Program-made: the position numbers and the translations under genes
From: Anaeromyxobacter oryzae
GTDB lineage: Bacteria; Myxococcota; Myxococcia; Myxococcales; Anaeromyxobacteraceae
Direction: 5' to 3'
Length of the DNA: 64,000 nt
Assembly: GCF_023169945.1 (NCBI RefSeq)
Contig: NZ_AP025591.1
Location: 4,832,481 to 4,896,480 of the forward strand
Notes under the pieces: generated by a model
Database searches by the model: none
Told to the model about the DNA's origin: nothing
The model's input: only the letters and a program-made list of their open reading frames with translations
Shown here: piece by piece, positions 49,337 to 59,200 of the stretch
How the letters are laid out: the number at the start of each line of letters is the position of its first letter
Position numbering within the stretch: position 1 is the first letter of the stretch

Positions 49337-51661
49337 ATGAGCCATCGCGGACAGCTCGGATGCGTGCTCCTCCTCGCGGGGATCGCCTGCGTCTCGCCGT
49401 CGAACGACGGGACGGGGCTCGCCGGTCCGGGGGCGGGCGCGCTCGTGCCCACGCCGACGCCGCCCGGGGCGCCGCTCGCCCTGCCGGTGGCGACGGCGAC
49501 GATCCCCGCGGCGGGCGGCACGCTCTCCTCGGCGGACGGCGCGCTGACCTTGACCGTGCCCGCCGGCGCGGTGGCGGTGCCCACTGACTTCACCATCGCG
49601 GCGATCGGCAACACCGCCCGCGGTGCGGTCGGCTCCGCGTTCCGGCTCGGGCCGGAGGGGACGACGTTCACGACGCCCGTCACGCTCACGCTCGCGGCGC
49701 CGACCAGCTATCCGAACGGCGCGAGCATCGCGGACGTCGGCGTCGAGTACCAGGACGCCACCGGCTACTGGCACCGGGTCGAGCCGGTGACCCGGAACGC
49801 CGCGGCGAACACGCTCACGGTCCAGGCGCGACACTTCAGCGACTGGGCGGTGACGTGGCAGACCGGGACCCCGGCCGCAGAGGGCCCGATCACGCTCGTC
49901 CAGACGGTGGGCACGCCGATGACCGCGACCGGCCGGGCGACGCTCTTCCTGCAGGGCGACGACGCCTCCGACACCGTGTACGTGATGACCGGGAGCCTGA
50001 CGCTCGCGGAGCCGTCCTACACGGTGAACGACGCGCAGTGTGCCCCGGTCCAGGCGACCCTCACGCTCCCGTTCAGCGTCGCCGAGGTGCACAAGAGCGC
50101 GCCGCCGGTGTTCCGCTGGGGCATCGGCGCGACCTGGGAGCTGGCCTGCACGGCACCCGGCGGAGCCGCCACGACGGAGCTCTTGCCGGCGCTCTTCGAC
50201 ACGATGTCGATCAACCTGACCCGGTGCGGCGGCGACTACGCGGCCGGGCAGGTGGTCGAGGCGGACCGCCTCGCAGGCACGTACACGAAGGACTGCGGCG
50301 TCGAGGGCAGGGTCTCGGCGACGTGGGACCTCCGCACCTGCGCGACGGGCCTGCCGTGCGCGCTGCCGGACTGCCGGGCCGGGGTCACCGCGTGCGATGC
50401 CGCGACCGGCGTGCAGTCGTGCGTGGACGCGGGCACGTTCGTCGCGGCCGGGACCGAGTGCGGGACGGGGGAGGTGTGCACGGCGGCCGGCGCGTGCGTC
50501 GCGTGCACGGACGGCACCGCGTGCCCGCCCGCGAACCCGTGCAACGCCACCGGCGCGATCGCCTGCGCCCTCGGCGCGGTCTGCCTCGACGGGCCCTTCC
50601 TCGGCGCCGGAGCGTCATGCGACGCCGCGCGAAGCCTGTACTGCGCTCCGTCCGGCGCGTGCACCTGCCAGGCCGGCGTCGCGTGCGGCCCGCTCGCGTC
50701 CGACCCGTGCCACCTCGCGGAGACGACCTGCCCGGGCGGGATCGAGACCTGCGCCGCGATCGCCACGCCGAACCCCGGCGCCTCGTGCGACCCGGGCCAG
50801 AAGCTCTTCTGCGACGTCACCGGCGCGTGTGCCTGCCAGGCGGAGCAGCCGTGCACGCTCGCCGCGCCGGACGCCTGCCACGTCGGCAAGACCGAGTGCA
50901 CGACCGGGGTCGCGGCCTGCGTCGCCGAGATCACGCCGGGCGCGTCGTGCGACGCGGCGCGGAACCTCTTCTGCGATCCCGCCGGTGCGTGCACGTGCGA
51001 GGCGGACGTGGCCTGCGATCTCCCGACGCCGCCGGACGCGTGCCACGAGGGGCGCACCGACTGCTCGAGCGGCGTCGCCGTCTGCGTCGCGAAGCCGAAG
51101 CCGGGCGCCTCCTGCGACGCGGCCCAGGGCCTCTTCTGCGACGCGAGCGGCGGGTGCACCTGCGCCGGCGGCCAGGCCTGCGCGCTCGAGACGCCGGACG
51201 CCTGCCACGTGGGCGTCACGAGCTGCGCGACCGGGGCGGCGGTGTGCACGCCGGAGGTCGTCGCTGGGGCGTCGTGTGGCGGCGCCTTCTACTGCGATCC
51301 GTCCGGCGCGTGCACGTGCCAGGCGGACGTGCTCTGCGGCCCGCTCGCGACGGACCGGTGCCACGAGGCCCGGACGGTATGTCCGGGCGGCGTGTCCACC
51401 TGCGCGGCGACCCCGACCGCGCTCCCGCCCGGCACGTCGTGCGACGCGGCGCTGGACCTGTTCTGCGACCCGACGGGCTCCTGCACGTGCCAGGCGAACG
51501 CGCTCTGCGCCCTCGCGATGCCGGACCCCTGCCACGAGGGCAAGACGGAGTGCTCGAGCGGCGATCCGCTCTGCGCCTCCACTCAGCTCCCGGACGGCAC
51601 CCTGTGCACCGTCGACGGAGGCGGGCAGGGCGTCTGTCTCAGCGGGGTCTGCCAGCTCTAG
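49337..51661 (+). CDS. Cys-rich repeat lipoprotein of the omcS cluster
   Basis: 774 residues. Loose lipobox LAGIACVS, then a beta domain with IPAAGGTLSSADGALTLTVP and HFSDWAV, the ZU5-like fold found in many bacterial surface proteins. The C-terminal half (about 330-774) is made of degenerate Cys-rich units such as GASCDAAxxLFCDPxGACTC followed by CHxGKTECSSG. The same plan occurs in the 1232-residue lipoprotein at 56236..59934, so they are paralogues. Disulfide-rich stalks of this type suggest a long, stiff surface protein. The GGGGGAGGGACG just before the ATG is a strong RBS. Heme motifs are absent: CH pairs here are not CXXCH. Confidence 0.8.
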   Translation: MSHRGQLGCVLLLAGIACVSPSNDGTGLAGPGAGALVPTPTPPGAPLALPVATATIPAAGGTLSSADGALTLTVPAGAVAVPTDFTIAAIGNTARGAVGSAFRLGPEGTTFTTPVTLTLAAPTSYPNGASIADVGVEYQDATGYWHRVEPVTRNAAANTLTVQARHFSDWAVTWQTGTPAAEGPITLVQTVGTPMTATGRATLFLQGDDASDTVYVMTGSLTLAEPSYTVNDAQCAPVQATLTLPFSVAEVHKSAPPVFRWGIGATWELACTAPGGAATTELLPALFDTMSINLTRCGGDYAAGQVVEADRLAGTYTKDCGVEGRVSATWDLRTCATGLPCALPDCRAGVTACDAATGVQSCVDAGTFVAAGTECGTGEVCTAAGACVACTDGTACPPANPCNATGAIACALGAVCLDGPFLGAGASCDAARSLYCAPSGACTCQAGVACGPLASDPCHLAETTCPGGIETCAAIATPNPGASCDPGQKLFCDVTGACACQAEQPCTLAAPDACHVGKTECTTGVAACVAEITPGASCDAARNLFCDPAGACTCEADVACDLPTPPDACHEGRTDCSSGVAVCVAKPKPGASCDAAQGLFCDASGGCTCAGGQACALETPDACHVGVTSCATGAAVCTPEVVAGASCGGAFYCDPSGACTCQADVLCGPLATDRCHEARTVCPGGVSTCAATPTALPPGTSCDAALDLFCDPTGSCTCQANALCALAMPDPCHEGKTECSSGDPLCASTQLPDGTLCTVDGGGQGVCLSGVCQL

Positions 51662-51950
51662 CCGGCGGACCCGGGGCGGCGTGACGCGTTCGCCGCGCCT
51701 GCTCGCAGCGTCGGGCGCGCGCTTCGGATCCCGGCTGCGCCTCCGCGCCACGGACCTACCGGGTCCGCGCCGACCGAGGGATCTCCGCAGGGTGAAAGCG
51801 TGTGCATCGGACCGTCGGTCCGTCCCGTTCGGACGCACCGTACGTCGCGGTGCCCAGCGAGCGAGCGCGCGCGGATTCGTGACGTCGCACGCCTCCACGT
51901 CACGCGGACAGGGAACTGCAGGCCGCCGCGATGGCGCGGTATCACGAGGC

Positions 51951-52412
51951 ATGAGGGGGTTCGTTCTGGTCGTACTCACGGTGATAACCGGGCAGTCGTC
52001 GGACCAGACGGAGTGTGCGCTCACCGCGCTCCCGCCGGACGACGCGCGGAAGGCGGGCTGCGGCGCGTGCCACGGCGGTCACGGGTCGCATCCGGTCGGC
52101 GTCGACTACGGGTCCGCGGCGGCGCGCGGCGACGGACGGTTCCGGCTGCTCGCGGACGTCGTCGAGCGCGGGGTCTACCTGGTCGACGGCCGCGTCGAGT
52201 GCGTCACGTGCCACGATCCGTCGTCGCGGTGGAAGTACCACATCGCCATCCCGCCCGGAGAGATGGCCCGGGCCGCCGTGGACCTGGCGCAGCCCAGCAC
52301 GTACGAGGATCTCTCCGACTGGCGGAAGGGGAAGCTGCCCCCGCCGCTGCCGGCCGGCACGGCCGTGACGCCGACGCCGCTCTGCATGGCCTGTCACGCC
52401 ATCGGCGAATGA
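51951..52412 (+). CDS. Triheme c-type cytochrome (paralogue of 9543)
   Basis: 153 residues, signal peptide, three CXXCH (CGACH, CVTCH, CMACH) and the shared patterns ALPPDDARKAGC, HPVGVDY, RGVYLVDG, TCHDPSSRWKYHIA and LCMACHA. It lacks the Pro-rich linker of the 9543 protein. Likely a small periplasmic or secreted carrier at the end of the omcS-cluster transcript. The 289 bp before it hold short inverted repeats (GGACC/GGTCC near 51813) but no clear promoter. Confidence 0.83.
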   Translation: MRGFVLVVLTVITGQSSDQTECALTALPPDDARKAGCGACHGGHGSHPVGVDYGSAAARGDGRFRLLADVVERGVYLVDGRVECVTCHDPSSRWKYHIAIPPGEMARAAVDLAQPSTYEDLSDWRKGKLPPPLPAGTAVTPTPLCMACHAIGE

Positions 52413-52506
52413 TCCGCGGCGGCGCCCGCGACGGGCTCCGGGCGTCGAGGGGCATCGTTCGACCACCAACCGTGCGGCCGTGCACGGACCCTGGGCGTGT
52501 GCGAAG

Positions 52507-54246
52507 ATGCGTCGCATGCAACCGCGGTTGGTGCGCGAGCGCTGGGCGTCGCTCGTCCCGGCGGCCCTGGTCGCCGCGTCCTTCGCCACCGGCGCGGCGC
52601 TCAGCTGGCGCCGCCTCGGGAGCCTCGTCACCGACACCGGCCGGGAGCTCGAGCTCCCGCGGCGCCTCCTCGACGGCGACGTCCTGTACCGGGACGTCCG
52701 GTACTTCTGGGGGCCGCTCGCGCCGCTGGTGAACGCCGCGCTGTACCGGGTCTTCGGCGTCTCCGTCGACACGCTCATGTGGACGGGCCTCGCCGTCGCG
52801 GCCGCGATGACGGCCTGCCTCTTCCTGCTGGCGCGCCCGTACCTCGGGCGGTGGGCGGCGGCGGCGATCGCGATCGCGTTCGTCTTCGCGTCCGCGTTCC
52901 CGAACGTGGAGGCGGTCGGCGTCTTCAACTTCGTCCTGCCGTTCAACTGCTCCGCGACCTACGGGATCACGGCGGCGGCGTGGAGCCTGCTCCTGCTCGA
53001 CCGCCACCTGCGCTCCGGCCGGCTCGCGACGCTCGCGGCGTCCGTCTCGCTCGCCGTCCTCGCGTCGTTCTCCAAGTCCGAGGTGATCCTCCCCGTCGCG
53101 CTCGTCCACCTCGCCTTCGTCGTCGCGGTGCGGCCGCTCGGCCGGGCGCGGTGGCTCGTCTACGGCGCGGGCGCCGGGGTCGTGGCCGGCGGGTACGCCG
53201 CCCTGTACGCGATCGTCGGGCCGGAGCTCTGGTACGAGAACCTGGCGCTGCTCGCGAACCCGAAGTCGACCTACTACATCCGCCTCACGATGGGGCTCGA
53301 TGGTCTCGGAGCGTCGCTCCTGGACGTCGCAGCCGCAGCGCTGGTCCTCGGCGGGGCCGTCGCGCTGGCGATCGCCGCTTCTCGCGCGCTCGCGCGCGGG
53401 TCAGAGTGGAGGGGGATCCGCAAGGGCGCGCCGCTCGCCGTCGGCGCGGTCACGCTCGCCGTCTTCGCGCGCGCGCGCCCCGAGCTCTCGATGCGCGCTT
53501 TGCCGGTCGTCCTCGGCGCAGGCGTGGTGGTGGCGATCCGGCGCGCCCTGCGGGCACGCTCGAGGCCTTCGCCCGAGGCGCTCGGCGCGATCCTGGTGCT
53601 GCTGTTCGGCCTCGCCTGCCTGCCCCGGATCGCGCTGCGCGTCGGGCCGACGGGCTACGGGTTCTACCTGCTTCCGGTGGCGCTGGTCGGGCTCGGCCTG
53701 GTCGTCCAGGGCCTCGCGCGCGCGGCCGGCGACACGCCGATGGCGCGCGACGTCCTCGGCGGCGCGTTCGCGGGCATGGTGCTCGGCCTCGGCGTCGCGT
53801 CCTTGCTCGCCTCGTGGCCGCTCTACCGGGAGCCTCGCATCCCGGTCGACACGCCGCGGGGGCGCATGCTGCTCCGCGACACCTGGAACTCGGAGGCGAG
53901 CGTGCTCCAGGCGCTGATGCGGCTCCCGCCGAGCACGCGGGTCATGGCGCTCCCCGACGGCGCCGGGCTCGTGTTCGCGAGCGGTGTCGCCGATTCCGGG
54001 GATCCGATCCTGACCTACGCTCCGATGGCGCTCCCAGACGCGGCGGCGGAGGGACGCACCCTCGCGGCCTGGGACCGCGACCCGCCGGACGTCGTCGTCT
54101 GGCAGAACCGGGACACGCGCGAGCTGTTCGGCTTCCGCGGCTTCGGCGTCGACTACGCGACGCACCTGCGCGAGTGGCTCGAGTCGCGCTACGTCCCGCT
54201 GAACTCCCCGTCCGACCCGTTCGTGCTCCTGCGGCGAGCGCGGTAG
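52507..54246 (+). CDS. Polytopic glycosyltransferase-like membrane protein
   Basis: 579 residues with about ten to twelve hydrophobic helices. Near the N-terminus it has TDTGRELELPRRLLDGDVLYRD, matching the dolichyl-phosphate-mannose-type (GT39/GT83-like) first periplasmic loop with its acidic pair. A soluble C-terminal domain (about 460-579) has PPDVVVWQNRDTRE. Starts ATG 52507 or 52516. Probably transfers a sugar from a lipid carrier; it may glycosylate surface proteins of the adjoining cluster, but nothing in the sequence proves that. Converges with the next gene. Confidence 0.75.
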   Translation: MRRMQPRLVRERWASLVPAALVAASFATGAALSWRRLGSLVTDTGRELELPRRLLDGDVLYRDVRYFWGPLAPLVNAALYRVFGVSVDTLMWTGLAVAAAMTACLFLLARPYLGRWAAAAIAIAFVFASAFPNVEAVGVFNFVLPFNCSATYGITAAAWSLLLLDRHLRSGRLATLAASVSLAVLASFSKSEVILPVALVHLAFVVAVRPLGRARWLVYGAGAGVVAGGYAALYAIVGPELWYENLALLANPKSTYYIRLTMGLDGLGASLLDVAAAALVLGGAVALAIAASRALARGSEWRGIRKGAPLAVGAVTLAVFARARPELSMRALPVVLGAGVVVAIRRALRARSRPSPEALGAILVLLFGLACLPRIALRVGPTGYGFYLLPVALVGLGLVVQGLARAAGDTPMARDVLGGAFAGMVLGLGVASLLASWPLYREPRIPVDTPRGRMLLRDTWNSEASVLQALMRLPPSTRVMALPDGAGLVFASGVADSGDPILTYAPMALPDAAAEGRTLAAWDRDPPDVVVWQNRDTRELFGFRGFGVDYATHLREWLESRYVPLNSPSDPFVLLRRAR

Positions 54247-54274
54247 GCCACCGAGCCCACCGGCCCCGCGGATG

Positions 54275-56137
54275 TCACCGCGGCCCCGCGGCCTCCCGGG
54301 CCGGAGCGATGCGGCGGTACAGGTAGACGCCGCCGGCGTTCGCGGCCACGGGGGTCCACGACGCGCGGTCGAGCGCCACCGGCTCGCGCGGGAGGTCCCA
54401 TCCCTCGAACGAGAACGGCTCGAAGTACACGAGGCAGGGCCAGGCGTCCGCCCCGAAGACGTGGCGGACCGCGATGCCGCGCTGCATCGCCTGCCAGGTG
54501 AGCGGGTAGTCGAACCCCGACTCGCCCATGAACAGCCCCACCCGGTCGCACCGCGTCGCGGTCGCGACGTCGAGGACGGTGAGCTGCGCGTCGCGTGCGA
54601 TCGTGCTGTTCCGGTAGTAGTCCGCGAACGCCGGCTCGCTGCGCCCCTCGAGCGGCGGCCGGAGCGGGTTCCGCATCGCGACCACGACGGCGTACGGCAG
54701 CGCCAGCCCGACGAGCGCGCCCACGAGCCCGAGGGCGACGCCGCCGCGCGCCGCCCGCGGCGCCGCGGCGGCGAGGAAGACCGGCGCGAGCGCGAAGAGC
54801 GGGAGCTGGAGCCGCGCGAGGTATGCGTTGTCCCGCAGCGTCACGTGGAACGCGATCCACGCCGCGGCGACCGCGACGACGGCCCACTGCCCGCGGCGAG
54901 GGACCCGGGACCAGCGCGCGAGCAGCGCGAGCGCCGCGACGAGGAGCGCGGCGGCCTGCACGGGGTTGCCGGCGTAGTCCTCGTGCGGCGCGGACGGCCC
55001 CCACCCGGCGACGAGCGGCTCCCCATGACCCACCCCGCCGTCGCTCGCGGCGACGCCCGGAACCGGCAGGTGGTGCGCCAGGCCACGGAGGACGTTCACG
55101 GCGCGGTCGCTCCACTCGCCGGCGACCGGGTACTGCGGGACCACCAGCGCAAGGCGGCCCGCCGTCTCGCGCCTCGCCAGCTCCGGGGCGACGAGGACGA
55201 GCGCGGCGAGCGCGCCGACGGCCAGCCCCGGAAGCAGCGAGCGCAAGGCGCCGGCGGCCCGGCGCCACTGCCGGACGGCGGCGAGGACCAGGAGCGGCGC
55301 CGCGACGACCAGCGCGCTCGCCTTCACGAGGAGCGCCGCCGAGCACGCGAGCGCGAGGAGCACGACGTCGCCCGTCGCGTGCCGGCGCCGGATCGGCTTC
55401 GCGGCCGCGCCCACGATCCCGATGCAGAGGGCGGCGGCGACCAGGTCGTTCTGGGTCGAGCTCGCCTGCAGCACGGCGGCGGGGAGGGCGGCGACGGCGG
55501 GAGCCGCCCAGGGAGCGACGCGCCGGGGCGCTCCCGCGAGCCGGGCCAGGACCGGCGCGGACGCGACCACGACCACGTACGCGAGCGTCTGGAGGAGCGC
55601 CGCGAGCCGGTCGGATCCGGAGAGCACCTGCAGCGCGAGGAGGACGTACTCCGCCCCGGGCATCATCACGTTCTGCCGGAGGGACCCCGACGGATACGCG
55701 GCGACGTCGCGGTCCTGGAGCCAGTGGGCGACGCGCGCGAGGTGGTACGTCATGCTGTCGCCGTTGTTCGGCGCGTACCGGACCGCGCTCGCGATCGCGA
55801 GGGCGAGGAGCGGCAGCACGAGGAGCGTCGCGAGCGCAGCGGGCCGTCGCGGCGTCCTGGGTCGTCCCCCGCGCTGCCGCGCCGCCACAGTCCCCGCCAC
55901 GCCGATCCCGAGGAGGTGCGCAACGAGCACGCCCGGGCGCGTCACCGCCTCCGCGAGCGACAGCGCGTTCATCACCACGGCCTCGAAGCAGACCAGGGCC
56001 GCGACGGCCAGCGCCGCCGCGATCGCCGCCGGGAACCTCCGCGCGCCCCGGATGATCAGGAACGCGAGCCCGTAGGCGCCGGAGACGCACAGCAGCGCGA
56101 GCGCCAACCACGCGGGACCCGTCGAGATGACCGTCAA
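54275..56137 (-). CDS. Polytopic membrane protein, glycosyltransferase family 39-like
   Basis: 620 residues with many hydrophobic helices. After the third or fourth helix, NNGDSMTYHLARVAHWLQDR and PGAEY resemble the catalytic first loop of GT39-type enzymes (acidic residue followed by YHLARV, as in bacterial DUF2029/GT87-like proteins). A C-terminal soluble segment follows. It is oriented towards the previous gene, and both may serve glycan assembly. Function beyond that unknown. Confidence 0.72.
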   Translation of the reverse strand: MTVISTGPAWLALALLCVSGAYGLAFLIIRGARRFPAAIAAALAVAALVCFEAVVMNALSLAEAVTRPGVLVAHLLGIGVAGTVAARQRGGRPRTPRRPAALATLLVLPLLALAIASAVRYAPNNGDSMTYHLARVAHWLQDRDVAAYPSGSLRQNVMMPGAEYVLLALQVLSGSDRLAALLQTLAYVVVVASAPVLARLAGAPRRVAPWAAPAVAALPAAVLQASSTQNDLVAAALCIGIVGAAAKPIRRRHATGDVVLLALACSAALLVKASALVVAAPLLVLAAVRQWRRAAGALRSLLPGLAVGALAALVLVAPELARRETAGRLALVVPQYPVAGEWSDRAVNVLRGLAHHLPVPGVAASDGGVGHGEPLVAGWGPSAPHEDYAGNPVQAAALLVAALALLARWSRVPRRGQWAVVAVAAAWIAFHVTLRDNAYLARLQLPLFALAPVFLAAAAPRAARGGVALGLVGALVGLALPYAVVVAMRNPLRPPLEGRSEPAFADYYRNSTIARDAQLTVLDVATATRCDRVGLFMGESGFDYPLTWQAMQRGIAVRHVFGADAWPCLVYFEPFSFEGWDLPREPVALDRASWTPVAANAGGVYLYRRIAPAREAAGPR

Positions 56138-56235
56138 GGCGTTCCCCTTCGTCGCGATCGGCGAGCGACGTGATCAGTCCGAGCGGCTCGAGACGACGAG
56201 CGCCCGCCGCGGACGTGAGCGCGCGAGCGACGACG

Positions 56236-59200
56236 TCACGGCGTGAACGTCCCGGTGAGCGTGCTCGCCCAGGCGCTCGCGCCGCCGGACCGGATCGGCT
56301 GCGTGGCGAACGGATCCGAGGCGCTCGCGGAGGCGGTGATCCGCGCGTAGTACACGCTGCCGGAGGAGAGGACGCCCGGCGGGAGCTGGACCTGGGTCGC
56401 GCCCGTCACGAAGCTCGCGACGAGGCTGCTCGAGGACGCGCTGCCGGAGGCCGAGAGCTGGAAGATCTCGAGGAGGTAGTGCGTCGGGGTCCCGGTGGCC
56501 GGAGCCGTCCACGCCACGACGGGCGCGGACCCGACCGGCGTGGGCGTGGAGACGGAGGACAGGGCGGAGCTGCCGACGAGCGGCGACTGGACCGGGGTGA
56601 GCGTCGGCGCGATGGGGCCGGCGGCGAGCGTCGCCATCGCCTCGCGGCGGCCGACGGACGCGACGGCGTCGACGGGGGTGGTCGCGCCGGGGGCGACGTA
56701 GCTCGTCGTCGCCGTGAAGCCGACCTCGCGCCACTCGTTCCAGGTCGCGTCCAGGACGTGGCCGTAGGCCGGCGGCGCCGGGAACGTGACGCTCGTCTGG
56801 CCCGATCCGCCCGGGACCTCCATCCGGAGCAGGGTGGGGAAGCGGCCGGCGCGCGACGCCGGCGCGGGGAACGTGAGCGGGTGCGCGCTCGCGCCGACTG
56901 CGAGGGTGTGGCCGGTCGCGGTCGCCGCGGGCGGCCCCATGGCCGGGAGGAGCGCCTCGAAGGCGCCGACGTTCCAGTCGACGTCCAGGGTGCCCGTGGA
57001 CGCCGGGGGCGCGAGGGCCGCCGGGATGGTCGCCGGGGTCCCGCTGGCCAGCGTCAGCCCCTGCGCCGTCGCGACCGCGGCGGCGGAGAGGTAGGAGGGG
57101 AGGGACCCGCTCGCGGGCGTGGTGTGGAGCTGGAAGATCGCCAGCGTGTCGCCGGCCGCGAGGAGGTGCAGCGGACCACCCGCCGCGCTCGTGAGCCAGT
57201 CCTCGACCGGCGCCGCCGCGACCGCGCCGTCGCCCACGGTCGCCACGGGCACCGAGTCCCACACGTCGGCGTTGGACGAGACGAGCTGCACCTCGTCGCC
57301 GGCGGTCCAGGGCTCGAGCCCCGTCATGTCGACGGTCACCGGCGTCGACGCCGTCGGATCTGCGGCGTCGGACCGGCCGAGCACGTCGTAGCCGAGGTCG
57401 ACCGTCGTCGAGCTGGTCGCCACCACGCGCGAGACGCCGTCCGCGCCGTGGAGCGCGAGGAGGTAGCTGCCCGCCGGGACGTTCGGGATGGAGAAGGAGC
57501 CGTCGGCGGCGAAGGTGCCGGGATAGGCGATCCACCCGCCCGTGCCGTCGGGGGCGAGCGCCTGGACGGAGGCGGTCGCGACGTCGGGGGCGGGGGCGGG
57601 GACGCCGGCGCCCGCGTCGGGCCAGAAGGTCACGTCGCGCGTGCCCGTGACCGTGCTGCTCGCGACGCAGGTGCCCGCGTTGCAGGACTCGCCGGCGCCG
57701 CAGGACGCGCCGTTCGCGAGCGCCGTGCCGGTGTCGGTGCAGGTCTGGGTGCCGGTGCTGCAGGAGGTCACGCCGTCGTGGCACGCGTTCGTCGGCGTGC
57801 AGGCAACGTTCGCGGTGCAGGCGGTGCAGGCGCCGGCGTTGCAGACCTGGTTCGTCCCGCACGACGTGCCGTTCGCGACGGCCGTTCCCGTGTCGGTGCA
57901 GGTCTGAGTGCCGGTGGAGCAGGAGGTGAGGCCGGTGTCGCACGGGTTCGTCGGCGTGCAGGCGACGTTGGCCGTGCAGGCGGTGCAGGCGCCCGCGTTG
58001 CAGACCTGGTTCGTCCCGCACGACGTGCCGTTCGCGACGGGCGTCCCGGTGTCGGCGCAGGTCTGCGTACCGGTGGAGCAGGAGGTGAGGCCGGCGTCGC
58101 ACTTGTTCGCGGGCGTGCAGGCGACGTTCGCGGTGCAGGCGTTGCAGGCGCCGGCGTTGCAGACCTGGTTCGTGCCGCAGGAGGTCCCGTTCGCGAGCGG
58201 CGTCCCCGTGTCGACGCAGGTCTGCGCGCCGGTGGAGCACGACGTCACGCCGGCGTCGCAAGGATTCGCGGGGGTGCAGGCGACGTTCGCCGTGCAGGCG
58301 CTGCACGCGCCGGCGTTGCAGACCTGGTTGGTGCCGCACGACGTCCCGTTCGCGACCGGCGTCCCGGTGTCGAGGCAGACCTGCGTGCCGGTGGAGCAGG
58401 AGGTGACGCCGGTGTCGCAGGCGTTCGCCGGCGTGCAGGCCACGCCCGCGGTGCAGGCGCTGCAGACGCCGGCGTTGCAGACCTCGTTCGTGCCGCAGGT
58501 GGTGCCGTTCGCCAGCGGCGTTCCGGTGTCGAGGCAGACCTGCGTGCCGGTGGAGCAGGAGGTGACGCCGGCGTCGCAGGCGTTCGCGGGCGTGCAGGCG
58601 GCGTTGGCGGTGCAGGCGTTGCAGACGCCCGTGTTGCAGACCATGTCGGTGCCGCACGACGTCCCGTTCGCGACGGGAGTGCCCGTGTCGACGCAGGTCG
58701 AGGTGCCAGTCGAGCAGGAGGTGAGGCCGGTGTCGCAGGCGTTCGCGGGGGTGCACGCCACGTTGGCGGTGCAGGCGGTGCAGGTGCCCGCGTTGCACAC
58801 CATGTCGGTGCCGCACGTGGTGCCGCTCGCGACGGGCGTGCCGGTGTCGACGCAGACGGCGCTGCCGGTCGTGCACGAGTAGACGCCCGTGTCGCACACG
58901 TTCGCCGGCGTGCAGGGCGTCCCGCAGACGGAAGACTGGAAGTCCCACGTCGCCCTGACGGTCCCCTTGGTGCCGCAGTCGATCGTGTAGCTCCCCTGCG
59001 CGCGCTGCGGCCCGACGATGGGCGTCCCGTCGTACTGCCGCGAGCAGCCGATCAGGTTGATGCCCGCCGTGTCGAACTGGGTGGAGATGATGTTGGGGGA
59101 CGTCTGGCCGCCGACGGCGGTGCAGGTGAGATCCCAGTACGCGTTGATGCCCCACTCGAGCTCGCCGGGGCTCTTGATCATCTCCGCGAGCTGGACCGGC

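Noticed and set aside
49337-51661. Cytochrome motifs in the Cys-rich lipoprotein (ACHVGK, PCHEGK)
   Set aside because: These CH pairs lack the partner Cys two residues before, so they are not CXXCH; the Cys residues fit disulfide repeats.
57655-58930. CRISPR-like regular repeats
   Set aside because: Units of 159 bp are contiguous, in frame and coding, with no spacers or cas genes nearby.
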